Below, one piece after another: positions 26,547-34,548 of a stretch of 64,000 nt of DNA; position 1 is the first letter of the stretch, and every line of letters begins with the position of its first letter. Source of the DNA: B73-G16 sp964611295 (lineage in GTDB: Bacteria; Desulfobacterota; B13-G15). Location: NCBI GenBank assembly GCA_964611295.1, contig CAZSWV010000001.1, positions 62,001-126,000 of the forward strand, written 5' to 3'. A model generated the notes under the pieces. It was given only the letters and a program-made list of their open reading frames with translations. It had not been told where the DNA came from and did no database searches. The position numbers were made by a program, and so were the translations under genes.

Positions 26547-27743
26547 ATGGGCGAGTTCGATTTTGGTGAGAGGAAGTTCACGAAAGAGGTGATGGGCGTT
26601 TTTGAAATCGAACAAAGGGACGAACCAACGGTGATAAAGGTCATAGGGATAGGGGGAGCAGGGTGTAATGCCATTAACACCATGATGCTCTATGGACTGA
26701 GCGGGGTTGAGTTCATAGCGGCTAATACTGACAGGCAAGCCCTAAGTCGATGTACGGCTCCTGTTAAGATCCAACTTGGAGAACGTTTGACGGGAGGGCG
26801 AGGGGCAGGTGGAGACCCACAGGTAGGTCGTGATGCTGCAAAGGAGAGCCTTGACCTTATAAGAGATGCACTCCAAGGGGCAGACATGGTCTTCATTGCC
26901 GCGGGCCTAGGGGGAGGTACTGGTACCGGAGGAGCACCGGTTGTAGCCCAAGTGGCCAAAGAAATGGGGGCTTTGACTGTGGCCATCGTTACCAAGCCCT
27001 TCCGTTTTGAAGGTAAGAAAAGGAGACGACAGGCTGAGGAGGGATGGCAAGAGCTTCGTAAAGTGGTTGATACCATCATAACTATTCCTAATGACCGCCT
27101 CTTGGCCATTAGCGACAAGAACACACCGCTCCTTGAGGCCTTCAGGAAGGCCGATGAGGTGCTGTACCAAGCGGCCAAGGGGATCTCCGATTTAATCCTC
27201 ATGCCAGGCCTAGTGAACCTTGACTTTAACGATGTGAAGGCGGTCATGTCCGAGATGGGAATGGCTATAATGGGTATGGGTCAAGCCTCGGGTGAGGGTA
27301 GGGCTATGGAGGCTGCCCAAAAGGCCATATCCAGCCCCTTGCTTGAGGACATATCCATAAGGGGTGCACGTGGGATCCTGATCAACATCACCGGTGGTCC
27401 AGACCTCTCACTTCATGAGGTGAGCGAGGCTGCGGAGTTGGTACAACAAGAGGCCGATGAGGAGGCCAACATCATCTTTGGAGCGGTGATAGACGAAGGC
27501 CTTGAAGGTGAGATAAGGGTCACCGTTATAGCCACAGGCTTACAGGACTTGAGCGAAAAGGTATCACCTCGTCCTCAGATGGTGCTTCCAGAGGCAGAGC
27601 TAGGCAATATAGATGTGCCTGCTTTTATGAGGAGGGGCAAAGGGCTTGACGAATTTACCGGTTTTCGTTTCAAGCCCTCAAGGAAGGATCCTTTACAGGA
27701 ACGCTTGGACCTTCCTACCTTCCTTAAAGAGGGGGTAGATTAA
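26547..27743 (+). CDS. ftsZ: Cell division GTPase FtsZ
   Basis: Tubulin-like Z-ring protein. The GTP signature GGGTGTGGAP is near residue 121, IGGAGCNAINTM comes before it, and the T7 loop is NLDFNDVKAVM. The C-terminal conserved peptide is DLPTFLKEG, which binds FtsA. The ATG has a strong ribosome site (GGGGAGGGG). An N-terminal extension of about 27 residues precedes the core. 398 residues. It closes the dcw cluster. Confidence 0.97.
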   Translation: MGEFDFGERKFTKEVMGVFEIEQRDEPTVIKVIGIGGAGCNAINTMMLYGLSGVEFIAANTDRQALSRCTAPVKIQLGERLTGGRGAGGDPQVGRDAAKESLDLIRDALQGADMVFIAAGLGGGTGTGGAPVVAQVAKEMGALTVAIVTKPFRFEGKKRRRQAEEGWQELRKVVDTIITIPNDRLLAISDKNTPLLEAFRKADEVLYQAAKGISDLILMPGLVNLDFNDVKAVMSEMGMAIMGMGQASGEGRAMEAAQKAISSPLLEDISIRGARGILINITGGPDLSLHEVSEAAELVQQEADEEANIIFGAVIDEGLEGEIRVTVIATGLQDLSEKVSPRPQMVLPEAELGNIDVPAFMRRGKGLDEFTGFRFKPSRKDPLQERLDLPTFLKEGVD

Positions 27744-27751
27744 GAAGCTAC

Positions 27752-29416
27752 ATGTCAGAACTTCTTAGGCGCTACTATAAGGAAATACTTGCGAGGGAAA
27801 AGGGAACAGTATTTAAAGATTGGGGTGGAAAGGTATCTTTTTGCCTTGTCTTCCCCAACAACTACCGCATGGCCATATCTAACTTGGGTTTCCAGTTTGT
27901 CTATTGGCTCCTCAACTCCATGCGAGAGGTGGTATGTGAAAGGGCTTTTTTGCCAGAACCACAAGTGGTGGAAGAGCTTTTGCGCACGGGGACGCCCTTG
28001 TCTTCGTTAGAAAGTATGAGGCCTCTTGACCGTTTCGAGGTAATAGCCTTTTCCCTTCCTTATGAAAACGATTACCCAAACGTCTTGAGGATATTGAGCT
28101 TGGGTAGAATACCCCTTTTGGTCGAACAAAGAAAAGAGGGGGATCCCTTAGTTATTGCTGGTGGTAGTGCCATCAGCCTGAACCCTGAACCGATGGCCCC
28201 TTTTTTTGACTGTGTGCTTATAGGTGAAGCCGAGGAGATATTGCCGGACTTCCTCAGGGTATACGGAGCAGAAAAAGGCTTACCGCGCCAAAGGTTGCTC
28301 GAGATCCTGGCAACGGTACCAGGAGTTTACGTTCCTTCCCTTTATGAGTCCCAGTGGGACGCCAAGGGAAGATTGAAGGGCATATTTCCCAAAAAGGAGG
28401 GGATACCCGAAAGGGTGCAAAGACGTTATTATAGAGGTGATCCCCTTCTCGTTTCTTCCCCTCTCAGGAGCGACCTCGGGGAATTCGGGAATGCCATTAT
28501 CGTGGAGGTGGCGCGTGGATGTCCCTACAGTTGTAAATTCTGCGCCATAAAGCCCTTTTACGGGCCTTTTAGGCCAAGGACTTCTAACAGACTAAAAGAG
28601 GAGGTCGAAAGGGCATTAAAGGCGTGTAAAAAAGTGGCCTTGCTTGGTGCAGCAGTGGCAAGTCACCCACAGCTGGAGGAGATCTGTACGACGATTGTCG
28701 ACAGAGGTGGTTTTTTTTCCCTTTCCTCCTTGCGAGCCGAAAAAGTCACCGAAAGACTTGCCCAGCTTCTTTCCAAGGGTGGGCAGAGGACAGCCACTTT
28801 AGCTCCCGAGAGTGGCTCACCAAACTTGAGGGAGAAGATCGGCAAAAAGATGTCAGATGAGATCCTCCTGGAAGCCGTTTCAAACCTTACCAAGGCAGGT
28901 GTGCATAACCTTAGGCTGTACTTCATGGTCGGTTTGCCTGGGGAAACAGAAGAGGACTTAAAAGCCCTTCTAACCCTGGTCAAACTCATAAGGGACACTA
29001 GGAGGGCCTTAAATCGAGGTGAGAAGGGTATATTGACCATTACCCTGAGCCCTTTTGTACCCAAACCGTGGACACCTTTCCAATGGTGTAGGTTTTGTGG
29101 TCTGGATTCCCTCAAAGGGAAGATCCATGCCTTGGAAAAGGAATTAAGGGGAAAAGGTGTAAGGGTTTATTACGATTTACCAAAGTGGAGCTATATGGAG
29201 GCCCTCTTTTCCTTAGGCGACAGGAGGATAGGATGGGCACTCTTTGAGGGTTTCAAAAAGGGGAAAGGCTCACAGTGGTTAAAAGATGCCCCTTTTAACG
29301 CCGACTATTGGGTAATGCGAGAGAAAGAAAAAGACGAAAAATTCCCTTGGGACATTATAGATTTTGGAATCTCCCCTTCAGAACTTTGGGAAGTATATGA
29401 AAATACATTCTCCTAA
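27752..29416 (+). CDS. Radical SAM protein with N-terminal B12-binding-like region (TIGR03960-like)
   Basis: 554-residue radical SAM protein. The cluster motif CPYSCKFC (CxxxCxxC) is near residue 257, followed by the SAM-binding LAPESGSPNLREKIGK and FMVGLPGETEEDL. The N-terminal 200 residues (LVFPNNYRMAISNLGFQF, AGGSAISLNPEPM, CVLIGEAEEILPDFL) resemble the cobalamin-binding-like domain of this family, but no clear DxHxxG motif is seen. Substrate unknown; I recall homologues near ribosomal or division genes. It begins 8 bases after ftsZ, so is probably in the dcw transcript. It converges on fmdB with a 4-base overlap of stop codons. Confidence 0.8.
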   Translation: MSELLRRYYKEILAREKGTVFKDWGGKVSFCLVFPNNYRMAISNLGFQFVYWLLNSMREVVCERAFLPEPQVVEELLRTGTPLSSLESMRPLDRFEVIAFSLPYENDYPNVLRILSLGRIPLLVEQRKEGDPLVIAGGSAISLNPEPMAPFFDCVLIGEAEEILPDFLRVYGAEKGLPRQRLLEILATVPGVYVPSLYESQWDAKGRLKGIFPKKEGIPERVQRRYYRGDPLLVSSPLRSDLGEFGNAIIVEVARGCPYSCKFCAIKPFYGPFRPRTSNRLKEEVERALKACKKVALLGAAVASHPQLEEICTTIVDRGGFFSLSSLRAEKVTERLAQLLSKGGQRTATLAPESGSPNLREKIGKKMSDEILLEAVSNLTKAGVHNLRLYFMVGLPGETEEDLKALLTLVKLIRDTRRALNRGEKGILTITLSPFVPKPWTPFQWCRFCGLDSLKGKIHALEKELRGKGVRVYYDLPKWSYMEALFSLGDRRIGWALFEGFKKGKGSQWLKDAPFNADYWVMREKEKDEKFPWDIIDFGISPSELWEVYENTFS

Positions 29417-29655
29417 TCGGCCTTATCGGAATCTTTGCCTTCTCCTTTCTCTTTGCCTTCTCCTTTCTCTTTACCTTTGTTTTTGTAATCAGTTGCATAC
29501 CAACCGGTCCCTTTCAATTGGAAATTAGCCAGCGAGATGATCCTCTTTGCCTCACCATTACAATACTTACAGGTTCTAATGCTCGGTGCAGAAAAGCTCT
29601 CTATGAACTCAAATTTCTCTCCGCAATTCGTGCATTGATACTCGTAAATGGGCAT
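29413..29655 (-). CDS. FmdB-family zinc-ribbon protein
   Basis: 80-residue protein with the FmdB/CxxC_CxxC_SSSS zinc ribbon: MPIYEYQCTNCGEKFEF, then RTCKYCNGEAKRIIS, giving two CxxC knuckles. I start at the ATG at 29655 because the family begins MPIYEY and AAAGGAGGCGGAGG precedes it; the longer frame adds 33 unrelated residues. The C-terminal tail is low complexity (GKEKGE repeated), made by an 18-bp tandem repeat. The family is called regulatory, but function is uncertain. It has its own promoter, divergent from the acyl-CoA dehydrogenase operon. Confidence 0.85.
   Translation of the reverse strand: MPIYEYQCTNCGEKFEFIESFSAPSIRTCKYCNGEAKRIISLANFQLKGTGWYATDYKNKGKEKGEGKEKGEGKDSDKAD
29434..29469. 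repeat. 18-bp tandem repeat, two copies, in the fmdB 3' end
   Basis: TTTGCCTTCTCCTTTCTC at 29434-29451 is repeated exactly at 29452-29469, with a decayed third unit after it. On the minus strand it encodes GKEKGE repeats. As 18 is a multiple of three, copy number changes keep the frame. Confidence 0.9.
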
Positions 29656-29688
29656 CCTCCGCCTCCTTTTTGAGGTTTTAGGATGATC

Positions 29689-29717
29689 AAGATAAAACGG
29701 ACGGGTTCCATTTTCAA
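29689..29717 (-). promoter_or_regulatory. Promoter of the fmdB-type gene
   Basis: On the minus strand, TTGAAA (29717-29712), a 17-base spacer and TATCTT (29694-29689) form a good sigma-70-type promoter, 34 bases ahead of the ATG. Confidence 0.6.
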
Positions 29718-29747
29718 GTGAAATGCCCTCTGCTTTTCCCCTTTGGC

Positions 29748-29776
29748 TTGACAAAGCCGGCCGTCCTTGTTATAAA
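29748..29776 (+). promoter_or_regulatory. Strong sigma-70-type promoter of the acyl-CoA/ring-degradation operon
   Basis: TTGACA (29748-29753), 17-base spacer, TATAAA (29771-29776): six of six and five of six matches. It lies 28 bases before the acyl-CoA dehydrogenase ATG. TTGT at 29767 and ACAA at 29781 flank the -10 as short inverted arms, which may or may not be an operator. Confidence 0.85.
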
Positions 29777-29804
29777 TTGCACAAAGTCCGAAAGGAGGGG
29801 AATC

Positions 29805-30971
29805 ATGGATTTTGCTTTTACTGAAGAAGAAAAGATGGTGCAAGAGATGGCTAGGGACTTTGCTCAGAATGAAATTGCACCCCTTGTGGAGAAGGATGAA
29901 AAAGAACATCTGTTCCGTCGCGAGATAGTGAAGAAGATGGCCGATTTGGGGTTCTTCGGGTGCATTGCCCCTGAGGAATATGGTGGGAACAACATGGGGT
30001 ATTTGGCAGCTACTATCATCACTATGGAAATTGCGAAGGAAAGCCCCTCTTATGGTCTTCCTTTTAACCTACAGATGAACTCCATCCAGAGCGTCTTACT
30101 TGAGTTCGGTACAGAGGAACAGAAGAAGAAATGGATTCCGCCCTTGATAAAGGCAGAGCTATTGGGGTGTTTTGCCCTAACTGAACCAGATGTGGGTTCC
30201 GACATTGCTTCTATGAAGACGACGGCCAAAGAGGTTTCTGACGGTTGGGTGATCAACGGTACTAAGATGTGGATTTCAGGTGTTCCAGTGGCAGATGTGG
30301 GGATAGTCTTTGCCATGACTGATAGGGAGAAAAAACACAGGGGGATGTCTGCTTTTATAGTCGACATGCATACTCCAGGTATTACGCAAAGGGCAATAGA
30401 GGAAAAATTGGGTTTACATTGTGCTCCAACTGGGGAGATAGTCTTTGAAGAAGTAAAGGTACCTAAGGATGCAATAGTGGGGAAACCTGGAGATGGTTTC
30501 AAGATAGCCATGTATATGCTTGACAGGACGAGACTTTCCTGTGCAGCAAGGGCTGCTGGTGTTGCCGAGAAGTGTTTTGAGTTGGCTAAGAAGTACGCTA
30601 ATGAAAGGATCCAGTTTGGGGTGCCTATTATCCAACACCAAATGATCCAAGACCAATTGGCCAGGATGTGGTGTGAGCATGAGGCTGCAAAGCTTTTGGT
30701 CTTCAAGGCTGCTTGGATACTGGATCAGATAAGGCTTGGGAAGGCTGCAGAGCGGCCGACATTGCACGTATCTACTGCTAAGTACTATAGTGCTGAGGCG
30801 GCTGTGTTTGCAGCAAATGAGGCTATGAAGATTTACGGTTCCTATGGGTATTCTACGGAGTATCCCATTGAGCGTTATTATAGGGATGCCAAGAGCTATC
30901 AAACTGTGGAGGGTACTTCTAATATCCAGAAGATAATAATTGCCAGACACTTCATAGAGGAAAAAAAGTAA
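29805..30971 (+). CDS. Acyl-CoA dehydrogenase, possibly non-decarboxylating glutaryl-CoA dehydrogenase
   Basis: FAD acyl-CoA dehydrogenase of 388 residues. CFALTEPDVGSDIASMKT, GTKMWISGVPVADVGIVFA and YRDAKSYQTVEGTSNIQ are family motifs. The catalytic base is Glu369. The residue before it is Val368, where most family members and decarboxylating glutaryl-CoA dehydrogenases have Tyr. As I recall, Val at this place marks the glutaconyl-CoA-forming, non-decarboxylating enzyme of Desulfococcus. The start is ATG 29805 with AAAGGAGGGG; the frame open from 29718 spans the promoter. First gene of the ring-degradation operon, next to a free biotin carrier. A ring or pimelyl-CoA dehydrogenase role is the alternative. 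Confidence 0.8.
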   Translation: MDFAFTEEEKMVQEMARDFAQNEIAPLVEKDEKEHLFRREIVKKMADLGFFGCIAPEEYGGNNMGYLAATIITMEIAKESPSYGLPFNLQMNSIQSVLLEFGTEEQKKKWIPPLIKAELLGCFALTEPDVGSDIASMKTTAKEVSDGWVINGTKMWISGVPVADVGIVFAMTDREKKHRGMSAFIVDMHTPGITQRAIEEKLGLHCAPTGEIVFEEVKVPKDAIVGKPGDGFKIAMYMLDRTRLSCAARAAGVAEKCFELAKKYANERIQFGVPIIQHQMIQDQLARMWCEHEAAKLLVFKAAWILDQIRLGKAAERPTLHVSTAKYYSAEAAVFAANEAMKIYGSYGYSTEYPIERYYRDAKSYQTVEGTSNIQKIIIARHFIEEKK

Positions 30972-30983
30972 AGGAGGGGAGAA

Positions 30984-31193
30984 ATGGAAGTAACCGTGCC
31001 AATGGTCGGAAAGCTCACGAAGATCTTGGTCAAGGAGGGTGATCAGGTTAAGGAAAACGATCCAGTAGCGATCATAGAGGCTATGAAGATGGAGATGCCC
31101 ATAGTTGCCCCTATCACGGGGACTGTGAAGGAGATCAAGGTAAAAGAAGGACAAGAGGTGACTTCGGATACCGTGATCATGATAATTGAATGA
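30984..31193 (+). CDS. Stand-alone biotin carrier protein
   Basis: 69-residue biotinyl/lipoyl-attachment domain and nothing else. The biotinylation motif is IEAMKMEM with Lys35, and the duplicated beta-hammerhead ends GQEVTSDTVIMIIE. It has an excellent ribosome site (AAAGGAGGGG). Such free carriers serve oxaloacetate, methylmalonyl-CoA or glutaconyl-CoA decarboxylases, or acyl-CoA carboxylases. The carboxyltransferase and membrane subunits are not in the window. Lying right after an acyl-CoA dehydrogenase, it suggests a decarboxylation step on glutaconyl-CoA. Confidence 0.88.
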   Translation: MEVTVPMVGKLTKILVKEGDQVKENDPVAIIEAMKMEMPIVAPITGTVKEIKVKEGQEVTSDTVIMIIE

Positions 31194-31203
31194 AGGAGGT
31201 CCC

Positions 31204-31956
31204 ATGAGGTTGGAAGGGAAAGTGGCGGTCGTTACAGGTGGGAGTCGAGGGGTGGGAAGGGCAGTTTGTTTGGCCTTTGCACGTGAGGGTGCCTCTGTAG
31301 TTGTAAACTATGCCACGCGTCCGGACGCTGCTGAGGAAGTGGTGAGGGAAATAGAGAAGTTAGGGCAAAAGGCGGTATCAGTAGGGGCTGATGTGGCCAC
31401 TTGGGTAGGGGCTGAAAGGGTAGTCAAAGCAGCCATAGAAAACTTTGGGAAGATAGACATACTTGTGAACAATGCGGGTTTTACAAGGCCTGCAATGCTT
31501 CACAAGATGACAGAGGAGGATTGGCAAGCCGTAATCGACATCCACCTGAAGGCCCCTTGGCTTTGTATAAAGGCTGCTTTTCCTTATATGACAGAACAAA
31601 AGAGCGGGTCTATCATCAACGTGGCTTCGGTAGCCGGTGTAGTTGGTACAGTGGGTCAAATAAACTACAGTGCAGCCAAAGGAGGGGTGATAGCCCTAAC
31701 TAAATCTGCAGCGCGTGAGCTTGCCCCTTACGGAATAAGGGTCAACTGTGTGGTCTTGGGGATTGTGGAAACGGAGATGAGTGAGAAGATCCGTACCGAT
31801 CCAAAGCTTGTAGAGGTATACAAAAGGAGGATTTTGCTCGGTAGGTTTGCATCTCCAGAGGAAGTCACGGAGGCCTTTGTGTTCCTAGCTTCAGATGGTG
31901 CTTCCTACATCACGGGGCAAGTAGTGATGGTGGATGGCGGTTACGGTATGACTTAG
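31204..31956 (+). CDS. Short-chain dehydrogenase/reductase, FabG-like
   Basis: 250-residue classical SDR: TGGSRGVGRAVCLAF (NAD(P) loop, residues 12-26), NNAG, the catalytic Ser in INVASVAG, YSAAKGG (Tyr and Lys), and the C-terminal YITGQVVMVDGGYGMT. In this operon it is likely a 3-hydroxyacyl-CoA dehydrogenase of the ring-opened intermediates (for example 3-hydroxypimelyl-CoA) rather than fatty acid synthesis, but this is inference. I start at ATG 31204 (GGAGG five bases upstream); the longer frame from TTG 31186 reads through that ribosome site. Confidence 0.82.
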   Translation: MRLEGKVAVVTGGSRGVGRAVCLAFAREGASVVVNYATRPDAAEEVVREIEKLGQKAVSVGADVATWVGAERVVKAAIENFGKIDILVNNAGFTRPAMLHKMTEEDWQAVIDIHLKAPWLCIKAAFPYMTEQKSGSIINVASVAGVVGTVGQINYSAAKGGVIALTKSAARELAPYGIRVNCVVLGIVETEMSEKIRTDPKLVEVYKRRILLGRFASPEEVTEAFVFLASDGASYITGQVVMVDGGYGMT

Positions 31957-31972
31957 AAAGGAGGTGAGAAAG

Positions 31973-33079
31973 ATGGGAGTACCTTCAAGGATCGAGACGT
32001 GGCAGATGGTAAGGCCATGGGGCAAAGACGAGCAGGGGACCCCTGTACCTGGGATAATCGAGAGGACGAGTATACCTGTACCCGAACTTAAACCCGGAGA
32101 GGTCCTTGTGGAAGTAAAAGGGTGTGGCGTTTGTCATACGGATCTCGGCTACTTTTACGATGGGGTCCCAACGGTGACAAAGCCGCCTTTGACTTTAGGG
32201 CATGAGATAAGCGGGGTGGTTGTGGCTGGTGATGAGCAATGGATAGGCAAAGAGGTGATAGTTCCTGCGGTTATGCCTTGCAGGAAGTGTTGGATTTGTA
32301 AGACAGGAAGGGGGAATAGGTGTTTGGATCAAAAGATGCCCGGAAACAGCATGGGTATCTATGGTGGTTTTTCTAGTCACATACCTGTTCCTTCTATTGA
32401 CTTATGTGAGGTTAAGAACCGTCCTGCTGATATGCCTTTGGAGAAATTAGCAGTGGTAGCCGATGCTGTCACTACGCCTTTTCAGGCCGCCAAAAGGGGA
32501 AACCTCCAACCAGGTGATCTTGTGGTCGTAGTGGGCTGTGGAGGTGGGGTTGGTGTTTATATGACCCAAATGGCCAAGGCCTTTGGTGCTGAAGTGGTCA
32601 TAGGTATAGATGTGGACGAGAAGAAGTTAGAAAGGGCGTTGAAGTATGGGGCAGATTTTGTGATCAATTCCAAAGGTAAAAGCCCGAGGGATGTAAGGGA
32701 GGAGTTTCGAAAGATATGTAAGGAAAACGACCTTCGTAATTACGGCTGGAAGATCTTTGAAGTTTCAGGGGTCAAGGCCGGTCAGCAGATTGCTCTAGAG
32801 CTTTTGACTTTCATATGTAAGTTGATAGTTGTTGGTTACAGTCCTCAGGTCAACGAGTATCAGATCTCGCGGCTTATGGCTTTCGATGCTGAGATGATAG
32901 GCACTTGGGGGTGTTTGCCTGAGTATTATCCCATAGTTTTAGACATGGTCCTGAAAGGGAAGATCCAGATTGATCCCTTCGTGGAGACCAGGCCTATGAG
33001 TCAGATAAGGGAGGTGTTTGAGGAAGTGCATTCAAGTGGATCGCCTATGAAGAGGATCGTTTTGGTCCCCGATTTTTAG
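31973..33079 (+). CDS. had: 6-hydroxycyclohex-1-ene-1-carbonyl-CoA dehydrogenase
   Basis: Zinc alcohol dehydrogenase of the anaerobic benzoyl-CoA pathway; oxidises the 6-hydroxy ring to the 6-oxo ring with NAD. Catalytic zinc ligands are Cys51 (GCGVCHTD) and His77-Glu78 (LGHEISG); structural zinc Cys are at 103, 106, 109 and 117 (PCRKCWICKTGRGNRC). The nucleotide loop is VVGCGGGVGVYMTQ. KMPGNSMGIYGGFSSHIPVP and VVADAVTTPFQAA match, from memory, the Thauera enzyme almost exactly, as does the length of 368. ATG 31973 is eight bases after GGAGG. No dienoyl-CoA hydratase or ring reductase lies in the window. Confidence 0.9.
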   Translation: MGVPSRIETWQMVRPWGKDEQGTPVPGIIERTSIPVPELKPGEVLVEVKGCGVCHTDLGYFYDGVPTVTKPPLTLGHEISGVVVAGDEQWIGKEVIVPAVMPCRKCWICKTGRGNRCLDQKMPGNSMGIYGGFSSHIPVPSIDLCEVKNRPADMPLEKLAVVADAVTTPFQAAKRGNLQPGDLVVVVGCGGGVGVYMTQMAKAFGAEVVIGIDVDEKKLERALKYGADFVINSKGKSPRDVREEFRKICKENDLRNYGWKIFEVSGVKAGQQIALELLTFICKLIVVGYSPQVNEYQISRLMAFDAEMIGTWGCLPEYYPIVLDMVLKGKIQIDPFVETRPMSQIREVFEEVHSSGSPMKRIVLVPDF

Positions 33080-33115
33080 ACATATAAGGGGAAAGCTTCC
33101 AAAGGAGGTTTGACC

Positions 33116-34147
33116 ATGCCAAGGGACTATGAAAAGGAGTTTAGGGAAAAGTTAGAGAAATACGGTTATGATTGGGAAAGGCATATGAAGATCTTCAGGG
33201 GACGTCCCCCTGAAGAGTTTGGCTTCAAGGAGATCATTTACGAGAAGTTCTACGATAAGTGGGCTGCGAGGATTACCCTCAACAGGCCTCACAGGTATAA
33301 CGCCTATACTGGTACAGAGCTTTATGAGATCTGTCAAGCTTTGGAAGACGCTATGATGGACGATGGCATTGCGGTCATCGTAATTACAGGGGCTGGTGAC
33401 AAGGCTTTTTGTACAGGCGGTGATGCAGGTACTTATTCGGTGATATACCCTGAAAGGCCGCATGAGTTTTACAACTGGTGGACCTATTACGAAAGGATGC
33501 TTTACCTTATAAGGACTTGTGGGAAGCCTGTGATAGCTAGGATAAACGGTGTAGTGGCAGGGGGAGGCAATGAGATCAACCTGGCCTGTGACATCTCCAT
33601 TGCTGCAGAACATGCCCGTTTTGTCCAACCGGGTACGAGGACCGGGAGCGTTTCAGCAGGTGGTGCTACCCAGTGGTTGCCTTTGACCATAGGTGATAAG
33701 AGGACTCGCTGGTTGGTTATGGTAGGTGACGAGATAGACGCTAAAACCGCCCTCGAATGGGGGTTGGTGAACGAAGTAGTGCCTTATGAGAAACTCGATG
33801 AGGCAGTTGACAGGGTTATAGAAAAGCTGGTGAATAAGTTCCCCGATTGTATGAGGTATACGAAGGTCCAATGTAACTTCTGGGGGGATCTCGCATGGAC
33901 TACTTTCCAACACGCCCGCGATTGGTTGACCATCCACTATGCGACAGGTGAGCCGATCGAAGGGTTCAGTGCCTTCCTGGAGAAGAGGAAGGTGGATTAC
34001 ATAGGCTTGAGAAAGCTTTCCAAAGAAGGGAAGAGCCACACCTATTATCCATGGGGTGCTCCTATAAAGTATTGCGATAAATGTGGAGCAAAATATTTGC
34101 CACAAGAATTTGAATACTGCGGTAAATGTGGAGCTAAGTTAGAGTAA
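33116..34147 (+). CDS. 6-oxocyclohex-1-ene-1-carbonyl-CoA hydrolase-like crotonase with C-terminal zinc ribbon
   Basis: Crotonase-fold protein of 343 residues. AFCTGGDAGTY, GKPVIARINGVVAGGGNEI (oxyanion-hole region) and a TGSVSAGGATQWLP segment resemble the ring-opening hydrolase Oah/BamA, and it directly follows had. Unlike Thauera Oah as I remember it (about 377 residues), the tail carries two CxxC knuckles (Cys320, 323, 335 and 338; CDKCGAKY and CGKCGAKL), a zinc ribbon. Start ATG 33116 has GGAGG seven bases upstream; TTG 33110 is too close to it. A MenB/BadI-like ring cleavage enzyme is the main alternative. Confidence 0.65.
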   Translation: MPRDYEKEFREKLEKYGYDWERHMKIFRGRPPEEFGFKEIIYEKFYDKWAARITLNRPHRYNAYTGTELYEICQALEDAMMDDGIAVIVITGAGDKAFCTGGDAGTYSVIYPERPHEFYNWWTYYERMLYLIRTCGKPVIARINGVVAGGGNEINLACDISIAAEHARFVQPGTRTGSVSAGGATQWLPLTIGDKRTRWLVMVGDEIDAKTALEWGLVNEVVPYEKLDEAVDRVIEKLVNKFPDCMRYTKVQCNFWGDLAWTTFQHARDWLTIHYATGEPIEGFSAFLEKRKVDYIGLRKLSKEGKSHTYYPWGAPIKYCDKCGAKYLPQEFEYCGKCGAKLE

Positions 34148-34167
34148 AAAGCAAAAGGGAGGACCTA

Positions 34168-34548
34168 TTGGCCCGCAGACGTATGCTTCAAGGTGAGGAG
34201 ATACCTTATAGGAGTGTATTGGGGTTCTATAAGGAAGGAACGGATAGGGTAATATTAAAGGTAATGGGCGATGGGTCCTCCCTTTATGTAGAGATCCCCT
34301 CCCACCTTAGGAACCGTGCAGAGGTGGTAGTGGGTTCTAGGCTTAAAGGCAAGCTAAAGAGGGTTTACCGTGCTGGGAGAAAGGTAGAAGAGAAGGTCGA
34401 TTGGGACTTCGACTGGGAGGTTGAGGGTTATTGGAACGAACTTCACATCCCTCAAGAAGTAGTTAGCGCTTTAGGTTTACGCCCAGGTGACTACTTGGAA
34501 CTTGTCTTTCAAAAGGTGGTGAACTACGGAGAGGAATTTGAGCTTTAG
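34168..34548 (+). CDS. Unknown protein with AbrB-like C-terminal segment
   Basis: 126 residues, not recognised. The C-terminal LHIPQEVVSALGLRPGDYLEL looks like the strand-turn-helix of AbrB/SpoVT swapped-hairpin DNA-binding domains. The N-terminal half is basic and beta-rich (GSRLKGKLKRVYRAGRKVEE). Start TTG 34168 has GGGAGG five bases upstream; ATG 34183 is an alternative. It follows the crotonase gene by 20 bases, so it is the last gene of the ring-degradation operon and could be its regulator. Its stop overlaps the convergent deacetylase stop. Confidence 0.65.
   Translation: MARRRMLQGEEIPYRSVLGFYKEGTDRVILKVMGDGSSLYVEIPSHLRNRAEVVVGSRLKGKLKRVYRAGRKVEEKVDWDFDWEVEGYWNELHIPQEVVSALGLRPGDYLELVFQKVVNYGEEFEL

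Noticed and set aside
29434..29469. CRISPR-like repeat
   Set aside because: Two adjacent 18-bp units without spacers inside a coding tail; a simple tandem repeat.
29718..29804. Upstream extension of the acyl-CoA dehydrogenase reading frame
   Set aside because: It spans the TTGACA/TATAAA promoter and reads through the ribosome site; ATG 29805 gives the family N-terminus.
30414..31205. Minus-strand open frame of 263 codons opposite the acyl-CoA dehydrogenase and biotin carrier genes
   Set aside because: Antisense shadow across two well-supported genes; product is low in structure and His/Leu/Ser-rich.
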